DNA from: Dicyema japonicum
Taxonomy: Eukaryota; Dicyemida; Rhombozoa; Dicyemidae
NCBI GenBank assembly: GCA_011109175.1
Contig: RDEW01000013.1
Coordinates: forward strand, 1-33,174
Direction of reading: 5' to 3'
DNA: 33,174 bases
Part shown: piece by piece, positions 1 through 8,906 of the stretch
How positions within the stretch are numbered: position 1 is the first letter of the stretch
Layout: every line of letters begins with the position of its first letter
Made by a program: the position numbers and the translations under genes
Notes under the pieces: generated by a model
The model's input: the letters and a program-made list of their open reading frames with translations, nothing else
The model's database searches: none
Told to the model about the DNA's origin: nothing

Positions 1-190
1 GTTTCAATTGTTACAGAATCAAAGTCCTTCAACGTCACCCAAATCCATCAAGAACCAGCATAAAAGGTAAGGACGTCCATTCATTGATGTTGTGGAGAAC
101 CCTCCAGTGAAGTGGGGAGAGCAAATAATCCTTTTAACATGCCAGAATGGCAGTGAGACATGTGGATCACATGACGCACTTTAGTAGAAA
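1..190 (-). repeat. Dispersed retroelement-end repeat, copy A (cut by window edge)
   Basis: This stretch aligns with 3881-4045. Shared blocks include ACGTCCAT, the run around CCCTCCAGTG, GAGCAAAT followed by GATCCTTTT or AATCCTTTT, and the run TGCCAG or TGCCGG ahead of GGCA. The better copy B ends in a stem-loop and an ATT-rich tail on its left, so I infer that the family reads on the minus strand and that this copy's 3' end lies beyond the left edge. No protein is recognised in it. Confidence 0.7.
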
Positions 191-1143
191 GGAATAGTTA
201 GAAAAGTTCAAAATAAATTTGAAGTCATTGACCCAACAATATCATCATTCTGTAGAACAAGGTGAATGACAATTAAAAATCAATGATGAATGCCAATTTA
301 AAATGTCATTAACGAGTGTGCACAGAATTAATAATAAACCGTGTCAAATTGTTGAAAACTCACGTCTCAATCATATTAAACGCAAATATGAATGTGACAG
401 ATAAACATGATTTATTATAATTATATAATTTCAAAATGCTTGATGTGATTGTGCTCAGTCACCATACCTTCAAAAGTTCTCTTCAACACGACTTATTGAA
501 TGCAAGTCTTCGTTGCTTGTTCGATGGATAGGTTCTCAACATTATCCGACAACTTCATTTAACTAATAACCGGTGGACTTATTTTTACTTGACAGTCATA
601 GAGAAGCGAGAATTCTCTTGCAAAAAATAATCTTGTGACATATAACTCAGCTTGTTTGATGTTTGATATGACCATATGAAGTATAAATCTTGTGGTCTAT
701 TTGGTGATTTTCTCTTATTTCAGAACTTATCAAATTTACTTTGATACACATCCAATAACTTAACCATTTCCCAAAATAGGCATTTACAGAACCGGGAGAG
801 CAAAGTATGTAGCCGATAACATGAAGCACCCACATATATATGCTTTCGCCACACACCCTTTCTCTCTTCTCAAGTTGTCTCTAATCTGACTTTTACATTT
901 TTATAAGATAGTAGGATTCGACGAGTACTACAAGGTCACGATCTAAAAGTCATGATTTCGATTCGGGGGAACTACATACTTACGAAAAATTAAAGAATGA
1001 GACAAAAAGAACATTATTCGATTTAAACACCAAAGAATATTTGAAAAAAAATCGGACATAAACTGGGAGTATCCGAAAAACAAGACAATTTATAGGATCT
1101 TTTATAGAACTTGAATAACTTGGAAACTCTGAGTGAGGAATTC
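191..1143. other. No recognisable gene
   Basis: AT-rich sequence. The short open frames on the minus strand (647-856 and 980-1165) show no family motif and no codon pattern that I trust. I see no transposon end or RNA gene here. Confidence 0.6.
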
Positions 1144-2412
1144 TAAAAGGACAATTTTGAGACATATTTGTTGACTACGTTTGTTTCAGCAAATATAACT
1201 TTTCTACGAGACTTTATAAGATCCAGATTATCTCCAAGTTATGATATTATTCATGATAGAAGATACCTCGACAATATTAACATTATGACTTGTGACTACC
1301 ACGAAGAGTTTTCGAATGTCGTTCGCCATCCTTCCGGGCTCTTTTGCCACAATAGTAATCACCAACTGTGTGCTGTATTTAACCGTGAAATATCTAAAGA
1401 CTACTCTGTTGAATATTGGTACTCCAACGGAGCTTTTCTTTCGAAGTTATAATTGGAGTTCCAACTCATGCTCTAGGATACAAAACTACCACCAAGAATA
1501 CCAAAATATAGGACTTGATAGTTGGCACAACTCCCCTAAGAAACACTCTACATCATCCCGGAAAATGGCTTATTCTGAAGTATTAAACAGAGTTTATTTT
1601 AGTGTTGCAACGAGGATTACCTAAATATATGGAACGACACACAAAAAACCGTACGTGGTGTTAAGGCCTATTATTGGTTGGAGTATAAAACTCACCAGTG
1701 CAATCGAGAGAATGTTAAAGGTTTACTAAAATAAGGAAAATTTGCTGGTACAGTAAAGTCTCTCGAATTCGCCAATTTCAGAGATCGGCAAATTTGGCGG
1801 ATTCGTCCATCCATTAATAATGTAAATCAAAAAAAAGTTATTTATAAGCAAAGAAATCAGTAAGTTTTGATTTGTTTCTTTTTAGAGTTCGTATCATTGA
1901 AGATCCAAGCTTTTCGACATTAAAGAATTCCTGATTTTATAATTCTTTTAATTTATTTAAGGCTAGAAAAGCCTCGTTAATAGTCGCACCTTTCTGACTT
2001 TCTTCAAGGGTGAATAATATTGCATCTTTTAAGTTTAATTTTTTTATGCAAAATAGGAATTTATCCGAGCTTCAATTTTCTGAATAATATTAAAAAATTT
2101 AACAGAATTGAGAATGCATTTGTACGATTTGATGTTTTACTATCCCTTGCTTCCTTGAAAATCAATGATCCTTCGTTTCGATGCAAATGTTTTGGATTTC
2201 TTAGTAATAATTTCATCGTTTAAAATGGCTCCTTTAACTGCATTATATTTTTTGGAAAAAATTTCTGAAATTATTTTTCGAAGGTAATTCAACATTCGAT
2301 TTAATAGACTTTAAAGTGGCAATTTTTTCTTTGTTTTTTAATCGTGTACAGTTACGTTTCATGAAAACAACAATAAACAACGACAACGTGTTAATAAATT
2401 ATTTAAAAAAAT
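1144..2412. repeat. Tandem duplication unit 1 (1269 bp)
   Basis: The unit from TAAAAGGAC at 1144 to 2412 repeats at 2414-3675 with an offset of 1270 bases. I count roughly 17 substitutions plus one 7-base indel (near 2286 against 3556), so the copies differ by only about 1-1.5 percent. The two units are separated by a single N at 2413. Unit 1 stops inside a Tigger-type element that unit 2 carries whole. The frames of 94 and 67 codons that recur in both units match no family I know and are probably not genes. Confidence 0.9.
1751..2412 (-). mobile_element. Truncated Tigger/pogo-like element in unit 1
   Basis: Starts with the inverted-repeat sequence CAGTAAAGTCTCTCGAATT directly after a TA dinucleotide, as in the whole copy at 3021-3776. 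It stops at the N at 2413, about 100 bases before the opposite inverted repeat would appear. The transposase remnant seen in the other copy is broken here by the 7-base insertion near 2286. Confidence 0.75.
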
Positions 2413-2413
2413 N

Positions 2414-3675
2414 TAAAAGGACAATTTTGAGACATATTTGTTGACTACGTTTGTTTCAGCAAATATAACTTTTCTACGAGACTTTATAAGATCCAGATTA
2501 TCTCCAAGTTATGATATTATTCATGATAGAAGATACCTCGACAATATTAACATTATGACTTGTGACTACAACGAAGAGTTTTCGAATGTCGTTCGCCATC
2601 CTTCCGGGCTCTTTTGCCACAATAGTAATGACCAACTGTGTGCTGTATTTAACCGTGAAATATCTAAAGACTACTCTGTTGAATATTGGTACTCCAACGG
2701 AGCTTTTCTTTCGAAGTTATAATTGAAGTTCCAACTCATGCTCTAGGATACAAAACTACCACCAAGAATACCAAAATATAGGACTTGATAGTTGGCACAA
2801 CTCCCCTAAGAAACACTCTACATCATCCCGGAAAATGGCTTATTCTGAAGTATTAAACAGAGTTTATTTTAGTGTTGCAACGAGGATTACCTAAATTTAT
2901 GGAACGACACACAAAAAACCGTACGTGGTGTTAAGGCCTATTATTGGTTGGAGTATAAAACTCACCAGTGCAATCGAGAGAATGTTAAAGGTTTACTAAA
3001 ATAAGGAAAATTTGCTGGTACAGTAAAGTCTCTCGAATTCGCCAATTTCAGGGATCGGCAAATTTGGCGGATTCGTCCATCCATTAATAATGTAAATCAA
3101 AAAAAAGTTATTTATAAGCAAAGAAATCAGTAAGTTTTGATTTGTTTCTTTTTAGAGTTCGTATCATTGAAGATCCAAGCTTTCCGACATTAAAGAATTC
3201 CTGATTTTATAATTCTTTTAATTTATTTAAGTCTAGAAAAGCCACGCTAATAGTCGCACCTTTCTGACTTTCTTCAAGGGTGAATAATATTGCATCTTTT
3301 AAGTTTAATTTTTTTATGCAAAATAGGAATTTATCCGAGCTTCAATTTTCTGAATAATATTAAAAAATTTAACAGAATTGAGAATGCATTTGTACGATTT
3401 GATGTTTTACTATCCCTTGCTTCCTTTAAAATCAATGATCCCTCGTTTCGATGCAAATGTTTTGACTTTCTTAGTAATAATTTCATCGTTTAAAATGGCT
3501 CCTTTAACTGCATTATATTTTTTGGAAAAAATTTCTGAAATTATTTTTCGAAGGTATTTCGATTTAATAGACTTTAAAGTGGCAATTTTTTGTTTGTTTT
3601 TTAATCGTGTACAATTACGTTTCATGAAAACAACAATAAACAATGACAACGTGTTAATAAATTATTTAAAAAAAT
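2414..3675. repeat. Tandem duplication unit 2 (1262 bp)
   Basis: Near-identical second unit of the duplication described at 1144-2412, lacking 7 bases near 3556. To its right the sequence continues through the end of the Tigger element, so unit 2 is the one whose right flank is natural. Unit 1's left flank is the natural left side. That is the pattern expected if two overlapping contigs or two haplotypes were laid end to end. Confidence 0.9.
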
Positions 3676-3776
3676 ATTTAAAATTAAAAAACATGGAATC
3701 GAGAAATTTTGTTAGTAAAAATGGCGGATTAGAGAATTTAGTCGTTATAATTGGCGGATTCGAGAGACTTTACTTG
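3021..3776 (-). mobile_element. Tigger/pogo-like DNA transposon, internally deleted, about 756 bp
   Basis: The left end reads TA|CAGTAAAGTCTCTCGAATT and the right end, reverse-complemented, reads CAAGTAAAGTCTCTCGAATC followed by CGCCAATTAT. This is an inverted terminal repeat of about 28 bases with few mismatches, flanked by TA at 3019-3020 and 3777-3778. TA target duplication and CAG-type ends are known for the Tigger/pogo branch of Tc1/mariner. The interior holds only an N-terminal transposase scrap on the minus strand, so the element is non-autonomous. A second GGCGGATT/AATCCGCC pair lies inside each end. Confidence 0.8.
3410..3649 (-). pseudogene. Tigger/CENP-B-type transposase N-terminal remnant
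   Basis: The frame encodes about 79 residues. Residues 9-27 (KRNCTRLKNKQKI) resemble the first helix-turn-helix of Tigger and CENP-B proteins. Residues 47-79 fit the second, CENP-B-type DNA-binding domain: AVKGAILNDEI, then KTFASKRGI, then DFKGSKG, where the family has 'fa...gi..FkaSkGWl'. The expected tryptophan position is a stop codon, and the segment between the two helix-turn-helix domains is missing. No DDE catalytic part remains. Lying between matched inverted repeats supports the family call. It is a fossil and not a working gene. Confidence 0.55.
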
Positions 3777-3810
3777 TACTTATCCAGTCGATAACCGCCA
3801 CTTTCTTGCA

Positions 3811-4045
3811 ATTATTATTATTATTAATTAACCCGGATACACCGAGAAAGAAGTTAAAGTAACCAACTTATTAAGTGTATCCAGTTTCCACTTCTACAGA
3901 ACAGAGTCCATCCGGAATCAACATAAAGGGTAAAACGTCCATAGTTGCAGTTGTGGAAACCCCTCCAGTGGAGTGGGAAGAGCAAATGATCCTTTTTCAT
4001 GCCGGCCTGGCACTGGGCGTCACCTAGACAGGTGGATTCCTGCAA
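3811..4045 (-). repeat. Dispersed retroelement end, copy B, with stem-loop and ATT tail
   Basis: Reading on the minus strand, the element ends with GTGTATCC pairing to GGATACAC (GGATACAC at 3834, GTGTATCC about 40 bases to the right on plus) and then a TAA/ATT-type simple repeat at 3811-3825. The stem-loop region recurs at 22096-22150 and the body recurs at 1-190. A conserved 3' hairpin plus short tandem-repeat tail is typical of RTE-type LINEs and the SINEs they mobilise. Which of the two this is cannot be decided here. Confidence 0.65.
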
Positions 4046-4224
4046 TAAAATCAATATATGATATTTTTTTAGTTAATTTTATTCGCTTACGAATAATTTT
4101 ATTTTCTATTTAATAATTTTGCCTTATTGTTAATATTCGCTGGAGTCTTCTGGATAAGTGCCATGTGACATTTAATATCTGTAGTCCTTTGGTGAAGACT
4201 TGTTTGGCATGTTAGGTAAAATTA

Positions 4225-4845
4225 AGCAGCTTGTCGTCACTCCTAGGATTGAAGGGTTTCTTGTGACAGGTATACGAGTATGTCCGATGAAGATTTCTGG
4301 TTCTTCTTTGGACTGTCGGTCGGAGGTGAATAAAGTGCATGTTGATTTGGAGCCGATACCGAAAGACGGTTAGCTATCAAACAACGTGGATACAGTCCAC
4401 TTTCTTCTGTGCTATTGAGACTGCTTCTGACGTCGAACTGCTTCTTGTTGCAATGATGATATCGTCAGAATAAGAAAGCAGTAGGAAATTCTTGTCAATG
4501 TCTGCTGGCAGGTCGTGGAGGAAAAGTTGAATAGACTAGGGAACAAAAGCGAACCTTGGGGCACTCCGTTTGGTAGTAAACATGATCACGATCTGAGGTG
4601 GCCACAGATAACCCTCCCACGTCTTCCAGATAAAAAATTGGCCGACCATAGCTTCAATCTAATATTTTTCCAATTAAATGTTTCCTCGTACCGAGTCAAA
4701 CGCCTTGTTGATGTCAATCAGACCATTGTTGTCCGCATATGTTTTAAGGTAGTGTTAAAACCATCCACAATTAACTGTTGAAGCGTTGATAAGAAAGTCG
4801 TAGTTTATCTTCAAGAACGGAATCTGTGTTGGAAATTCGGTTGAG
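4225..4845 (-). pseudogene. Jockey-like LINE reverse transcriptase remnant
   Basis: Minus-strand reading in shifting frames gives an ordered RT domain. First comes LPNFQHRFRS and TTTFLSTLQQ (fingers). Motif A follows as LIDINKAFDSV near 4700, then SGRRGRV, then motif B as NGVPQGSL near 4560, then the catalytic YSDD near 4465. After the palm come NRLSVSAPK, CTLFTSD and NPSILGVT near 4240, which are typical of Jockey-type elements. At least one stop and several frameshifts break it, and the endonuclease half is absent. Nothing in the sequence before 4225 or after 4845 extends it. It may belong to the same family as the 2A-bearing LINE at the right end of the window, whose RT lies outside the window. 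Confidence 0.85.
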
Positions 4846-4849
4846 TTAG

Positions 4850-5690
4850 GGAAGGAGTAATTTCATATAGGATTAATTTTCCAACTTGATATCACAAACT
4901 TGGAATTACAAAAAAACAATATTCTGTACTTAACTCCGATGCACTATGACATAATTGTCTTCATCTTTTATAAAGAAGCGTCTCCCTTCTTAGTCTACTC
5001 ATGAGATATCAAATACTAAAACTCGAAGAAATAAATAAGTATCGAATGCTCCAATGTCTGGGTCTTAACCTGCCTTAAATTGAAAGAACTTTCCTTGAGT
5101 AGGGGAACAAGAGAGTTATTTGTTAACTACGAAATCTCTATTGTTCTAGTAGCAACATTATCTGAAAACTAAAATAATTCGCGTAGCGCCATGTGGTGCT
5201 ACGTGGATAGTTTGTCAAAATTATTTTCTTTCCTTCCGATGGCGTCTTACTGAGAAGGCGCCTAATGCCTGGCCGGCATCAAGAGGATAAAACAATTTTT
5301 CCCGGAGACAACGTCGTTAACTGGTGACAAGTTCTGGAGTGCTGGAACGAGTCAGGATCGGAGTTATTTAGTCTGGTTACCTTGGTCTTTGGAAATAATT
5401 TTAATTTTTTTAATTTTAGACTATAAATTTCTTAATTTTAATTTTTTTGAATGAATTATAATTACATCCACTGGGTTATGAGCAAGATTCCTTGCACTGC
5501 AATTCTCCTTGAATGGCAGTATATTTACTTAAATAACAAATCTTTATTAAGCTTCAAAAGTGTTATAAATTAGTAAGCAGCCTTCGTGAATGAGCCCATT
5601 TTTTGATACAATTTGTGTGGGAATAACTTAATCAGCCATCATTAATATATATTAAGCACGTGTCTAAGCTAGAAAATTTAAAAATTTAGA
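4850..5690. other. No recognisable gene; one strong hairpin
   Basis: AT-rich apart from about 5180-5390, which is GC-richer. CGTAGCGCC at 5182-5190 can pair with GGTGCTACG at 5195-5203 around a 4-base loop (eight Watson-Crick pairs and one G-T pair). No protein motif was recognised. Confidence 0.5.
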
Positions 5691-5699
5691 CACTGAAAA

Positions 5700-6515
5700 A
5701 ATTTAACTAGTTTGTCAGCCCCAAGTGGTGAAACATGTGTGTACTTAAAACTAATCGGGTTCCATTTATATTTTTGGGAGCACCTTGAGAGCATTCAGGA
5801 TGCGAGAAGACATGCATGCCTCAAAGCGGCTAACTGCCATTCAACAGGTGCCTGGCTGAACGTCTATCTTTGTGCCGACATTGACAACCTTCTGGACGAT
5901 TAGGCATTGAGAATGGCCACCTCGCTATGTCTTGGTCTTAAAGTGTGTGGAGCTTAAATGTCTTTTTGGACGTTTGATTGGTCAATATGGCTAGCATCCA
6001 CTGTTGTGAGGGTTGAACGTGGGCTGTATCCCAAGACATGCTTGTCTCAACGTGACGTTAAAAAACGCATTTTCCTCTGCTGCCCACAACTGCATTTTGG
6101 AGCCGACTGGTCTCACCGGAGAAGATGGCAAACGCCTCGACGGGATGACAACATTCCTTTTTGCTAATGGTCGGAACTTGGTTTGGGATGCTACAAGTGT
6201 TGATACATTCTCTCGAAAAATTTTTCCGCTTCAGTCTCAGACCCAGGTCATGCTTCTAAACAGAGGAGAATGAAATATAGAAGCATCTCGGAGGATCACT
6301 TGTTTGTCTCATCTTCTGTTGAGATGTCAGGAATTCTTGGCCCACAAGCTAACAATCTAGTCCCAGATCAACTCAATGATCCCAAGGGCCACTAAGGATC
6401 CAAGTGAAACGGATGGCTTCGATTGAAATATAAAGCCCGTTGTCGTCAAGACGAGCGGAGTATTCAGGCCTAACAATTGTCAAGGGAAACAGCCATTCCA
6501 TCCTAAAACCTGGAT
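5700..6515 (+). pseudogene. LINE-K C-terminal domain remnant
   Basis: Pieces in different frames line up in order with the C-terminal part of a LINE-like RT family found widely in invertebrate genomes. They are HSTGAWLNVYL near 5840, HACLNVTLKNAF near 6040, ILEPTGLTGEDGKRLDGMTT near 6090-6150, GRNLVWDATSVDT near 6170, the block HLFVSSSVEMSGILGP near 6300, and VKGNSHSIL near 6480. The signature DGKRPDGMTL followed by LVWDxTxVDT is what I recall of that family. The RT domain itself is absent here, but a partner copy at 29312-31085 carries it on the other strand. Stops and frameshifts rule out function. The biochemical role of this domain is not known to me. Confidence 0.75.
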
Positions 6516-7068
6516 TATTTTGCTTGTCAGTTACGTAATAAATTGTTTATGTGTTTAAAAAATTGAAATATTTTAATCAAATTAATAAATAAGCTTATTA
6601 AATGGATTTAATAAATATCTTTTAATTTCTATAGCCAAATTATTAAAATTGCCGAATTGGGTTTAAACAAGCACTTTTTCAGAGTGCCTTACAAATACAG
6701 AATTTTTAGATTCAATCCTACTTCCCAAACGTTCTTGAGGTAACACTTTCACATATGTTGCTTCTTTAGGACTGGCATAGTTTTCTGGACTTTCGGTCTC
6801 CCAAAGACCAGATATGAAAACTTTGAGTTTCAGCAATTTTTGATCGATATAACTCCTGTTAAGTGGCGTGACCTTCAATGATAATTTACAATTTCCAAGA
6901 GTTTCAACTATAATCATTTCTAAGCATTAATACAGGATCCAGAGATGAGAACAACCCACGTGGGTAAAAAATCAAAAACTTTATTTTTTCAATAAGACTA
7001 TTTAATTACTATTCTTCTTATAAATGCAATATTAATTTACTTGTTTCAATCCTCTAACTATGTTCAAT
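6516..7068. other. No recognisable gene
   Basis: AT-rich sequence. The minus-strand frame at 6663-6917 (84 codons) has no recognised motif. It could be a scrap of a repeat protein, but I cannot support a call. Confidence 0.5.
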
Positions 7069-7081
7069 AAATAAATGTGTC

Positions 7082-7380
7082 GCCGCGTAGAGACGCAGCC
7101 GACCAGGTGGAGGTCAAGAAGATCCATAAGAACGAATCCCTCGGAGACCATTACCATTTCGTCCCCATTGCTGTGGAGACAACTGGAACTGTAGGAGCGA
7201 AGACTAAGGCCTTTCTCCACAGCATTGAAAGCAAACTCGCCTCAAAAAGGTGCGAACCACGGGAGGGACTCTAGTTGAGACAGAAACTCGAAATGGCGAT
7301 TATCAGAAGTAACGCCTTCGCTATTCTGTCGTCCTAATTATTGCCTAATTTTCATTATTTAAAAATAATTTTTGTCAAAA
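7082..7380 (+). mobile_element. 5'-truncated LINE-K copy with 13-bp target-site duplication
   Basis: The sequence AAATAAATGTGTC occurs at 7069-7081 and again at 7381-7393, flanking this 299-bp insert. The insert encodes the last part of LINE-K in one frame: YHFVPIAVETTGTVG, then TKAFLHSIESKLAS, then CEPRE, and after a stop, QKLEMAIIRSNAFAIL up to the final stop near 7337. It then has a short A/T-rich 3' tail. A 5'-truncated copy between direct repeats is the usual product of target-primed reverse transcription, so this copy supports LINE-K being a non-LTR retrotransposon. The A-rich repeat could inflate the apparent duplication length. Confidence 0.7.
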
Positions 7381-7393
7381 AAATAAATGTGTC

Positions 7394-8130
7394 CCACATA
7401 AAACTTAAAAGCTCGTGGTCAAAAGGTTTTTCAAAAGTGAAAAATAATATAACTGAAATTCATTATTATTGTAAGTAATACTAAAGCTGAAATTCAGTCT
7501 GGTTACAATAGGTTGCTTTTAGAGGAAGTTTTGGTCGAACATTTTGAACCCTCTATGAAGGGTAACTGACAAATCTATGTACTCTGGGGTGTTTAATAAG
7601 CTATGTAGTGTTTTAGGTAATGTCATTAAACTTAATTAGTTTCAAAAAGCTTTTAAGTAATCTTTATCAGTTCCAGGACCCTTAAAAACTTGAATGATTT
7701 GCAAAATAGTCAATCATCCATGTCAAAAATAATCGAAATTATTTTCCTGGTTATTTAGATCTCCCAAACTAATGGACGGATTAGCCAAATTATTTAGGAG
7801 GATCTATATTTTAAAATTTTTGGGGAGATCGGACCCTGCGAGCGGGAGATGCAGGAACTTTTGGGATGTTTTCAAAAATTCATTTATATTTAAGCAATCT
7901 TTAATAAATTAATATTCGGTATTTATTTACGTTATTAAAGTATAACATATTTGATAATTTTTTAGGGATCAATTACTTTATTGGTGAGATCCATCATATA
8001 GGAGGGTCAATTTGACCACCTTATATTTCCACAATAGCAAGAAGATTGAAAAAAGGCTGCGGAATCTTCGAGTTAACGAGGGAAGAAAATGTATCATAAA
8101 GCTATGTCGATTTATATGCACAAACCCAGA
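7394..8130. other. No recognisable gene
   Basis: AT-rich, stop-rich sequence in all frames. I see no transposon ends or RNA genes. Confidence 0.6.
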
Positions 8131-8906
8131 AAACTTTAGACCTAGTTGCAGACTTTTAGTTAATTAGTAAGTTAGTTAAGTAAACTCGACCTCACTAACT
8201 TGTAGGAGGCAAGTAAAATAGGTAATTTGTTGTAACTCGTAGATGTTGCAAAAGGGACAGAAGTTATCGTACGTCAGTTGAGAGGGTAGTGCCCACATTG
8301 TAGACGATTAAGGTTTACCCCGGATGTCCCTCATAAAAGAGTATTCTGATTGGTCTATTGGAAGAACGGAACGGTGTAGTATTATATAATCGAGTCTTTG
8401 ATGGTTCTCGTAGAAATAAAATTGTGTATCTGTTTCAGACGACTCAGGTCATTGGAGATGATAGCATTCGAGACACGTTACTGATTGTCATAATAATTTT
8501 TTTTGTTTTGGGGTTTGCATAGATGGTCTGGCTATAGGCTGGGAGAAGAACTGCAGAGCTTTTATTTCTAAATGGTCTCAATTGGAAGGATCTTTGATTC
8601 CCAGTGAAGATGATCAATAGGGGGTTGATCTGAGTCTTCCAATTATCGTTCGAGAGCGGTGTTTTATCTTCAACCTATCATTAACACGATACAATCCCTG
8701 AAAGATGTAAGAAGATTATAATCAAACCTATTAGAAAACCATGAATTATCACAAAGTTTGTCAACCAATGCCGAGACTCACCGATCTATGAAATCGAAAA
8801 ACATTGCTGCGTTCTATTTAATAGCTGCTGATCTCCTACAAGTTAGTTAGGCGAATGTTACTTAACTAATTAACTAATTGTCGACAAGACTTGGATTAAA
8901 CAGTTT
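8131..8906. mobile_element. MITE-like element with long terminal inverted repeats
   Basis: The left arm (8131-8207) contains AGTTAATTAG, then TTAGTTAAGTAA, then ACTAACTTGTAGGAG. The right arm (8832-8906), reverse-complemented, has the same blocks in the same order: AGTTAATTAG, TTAAGTAAC, CTAACTAACTTGTAGGAG. The arms are about 75 bases with moderate divergence and enclose about 620 bases without a recognised protein. I could not find a clear target duplication, so the superfamily is not assigned. A fold-back structure of other origin is possible. Confidence 0.65.

Noticed and set aside
1168-2223. Open frames of 94, 110 and 67 codons in the duplicated unit, repeated at 2438-3493
   Set aside because: They recur only because the DNA is duplicated, show no family motif, and the 67-codon frame lies antisense within the Tigger element.
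5280-5390. Possible primer-binding site and LTR edge around ACTGGTGACAAGTTCTGGAG
   Set aside because: It looks like the leader of some Ty3-type elements, but I found no paired LTR, no matching tRNA 3' end that I can justify, and no gag or pol beside it.
6663-6917. Minus-strand frame of 84 codons
   Set aside because: No motif, no neighbours of the same kind, and length compatible with chance in AT-rich DNA.
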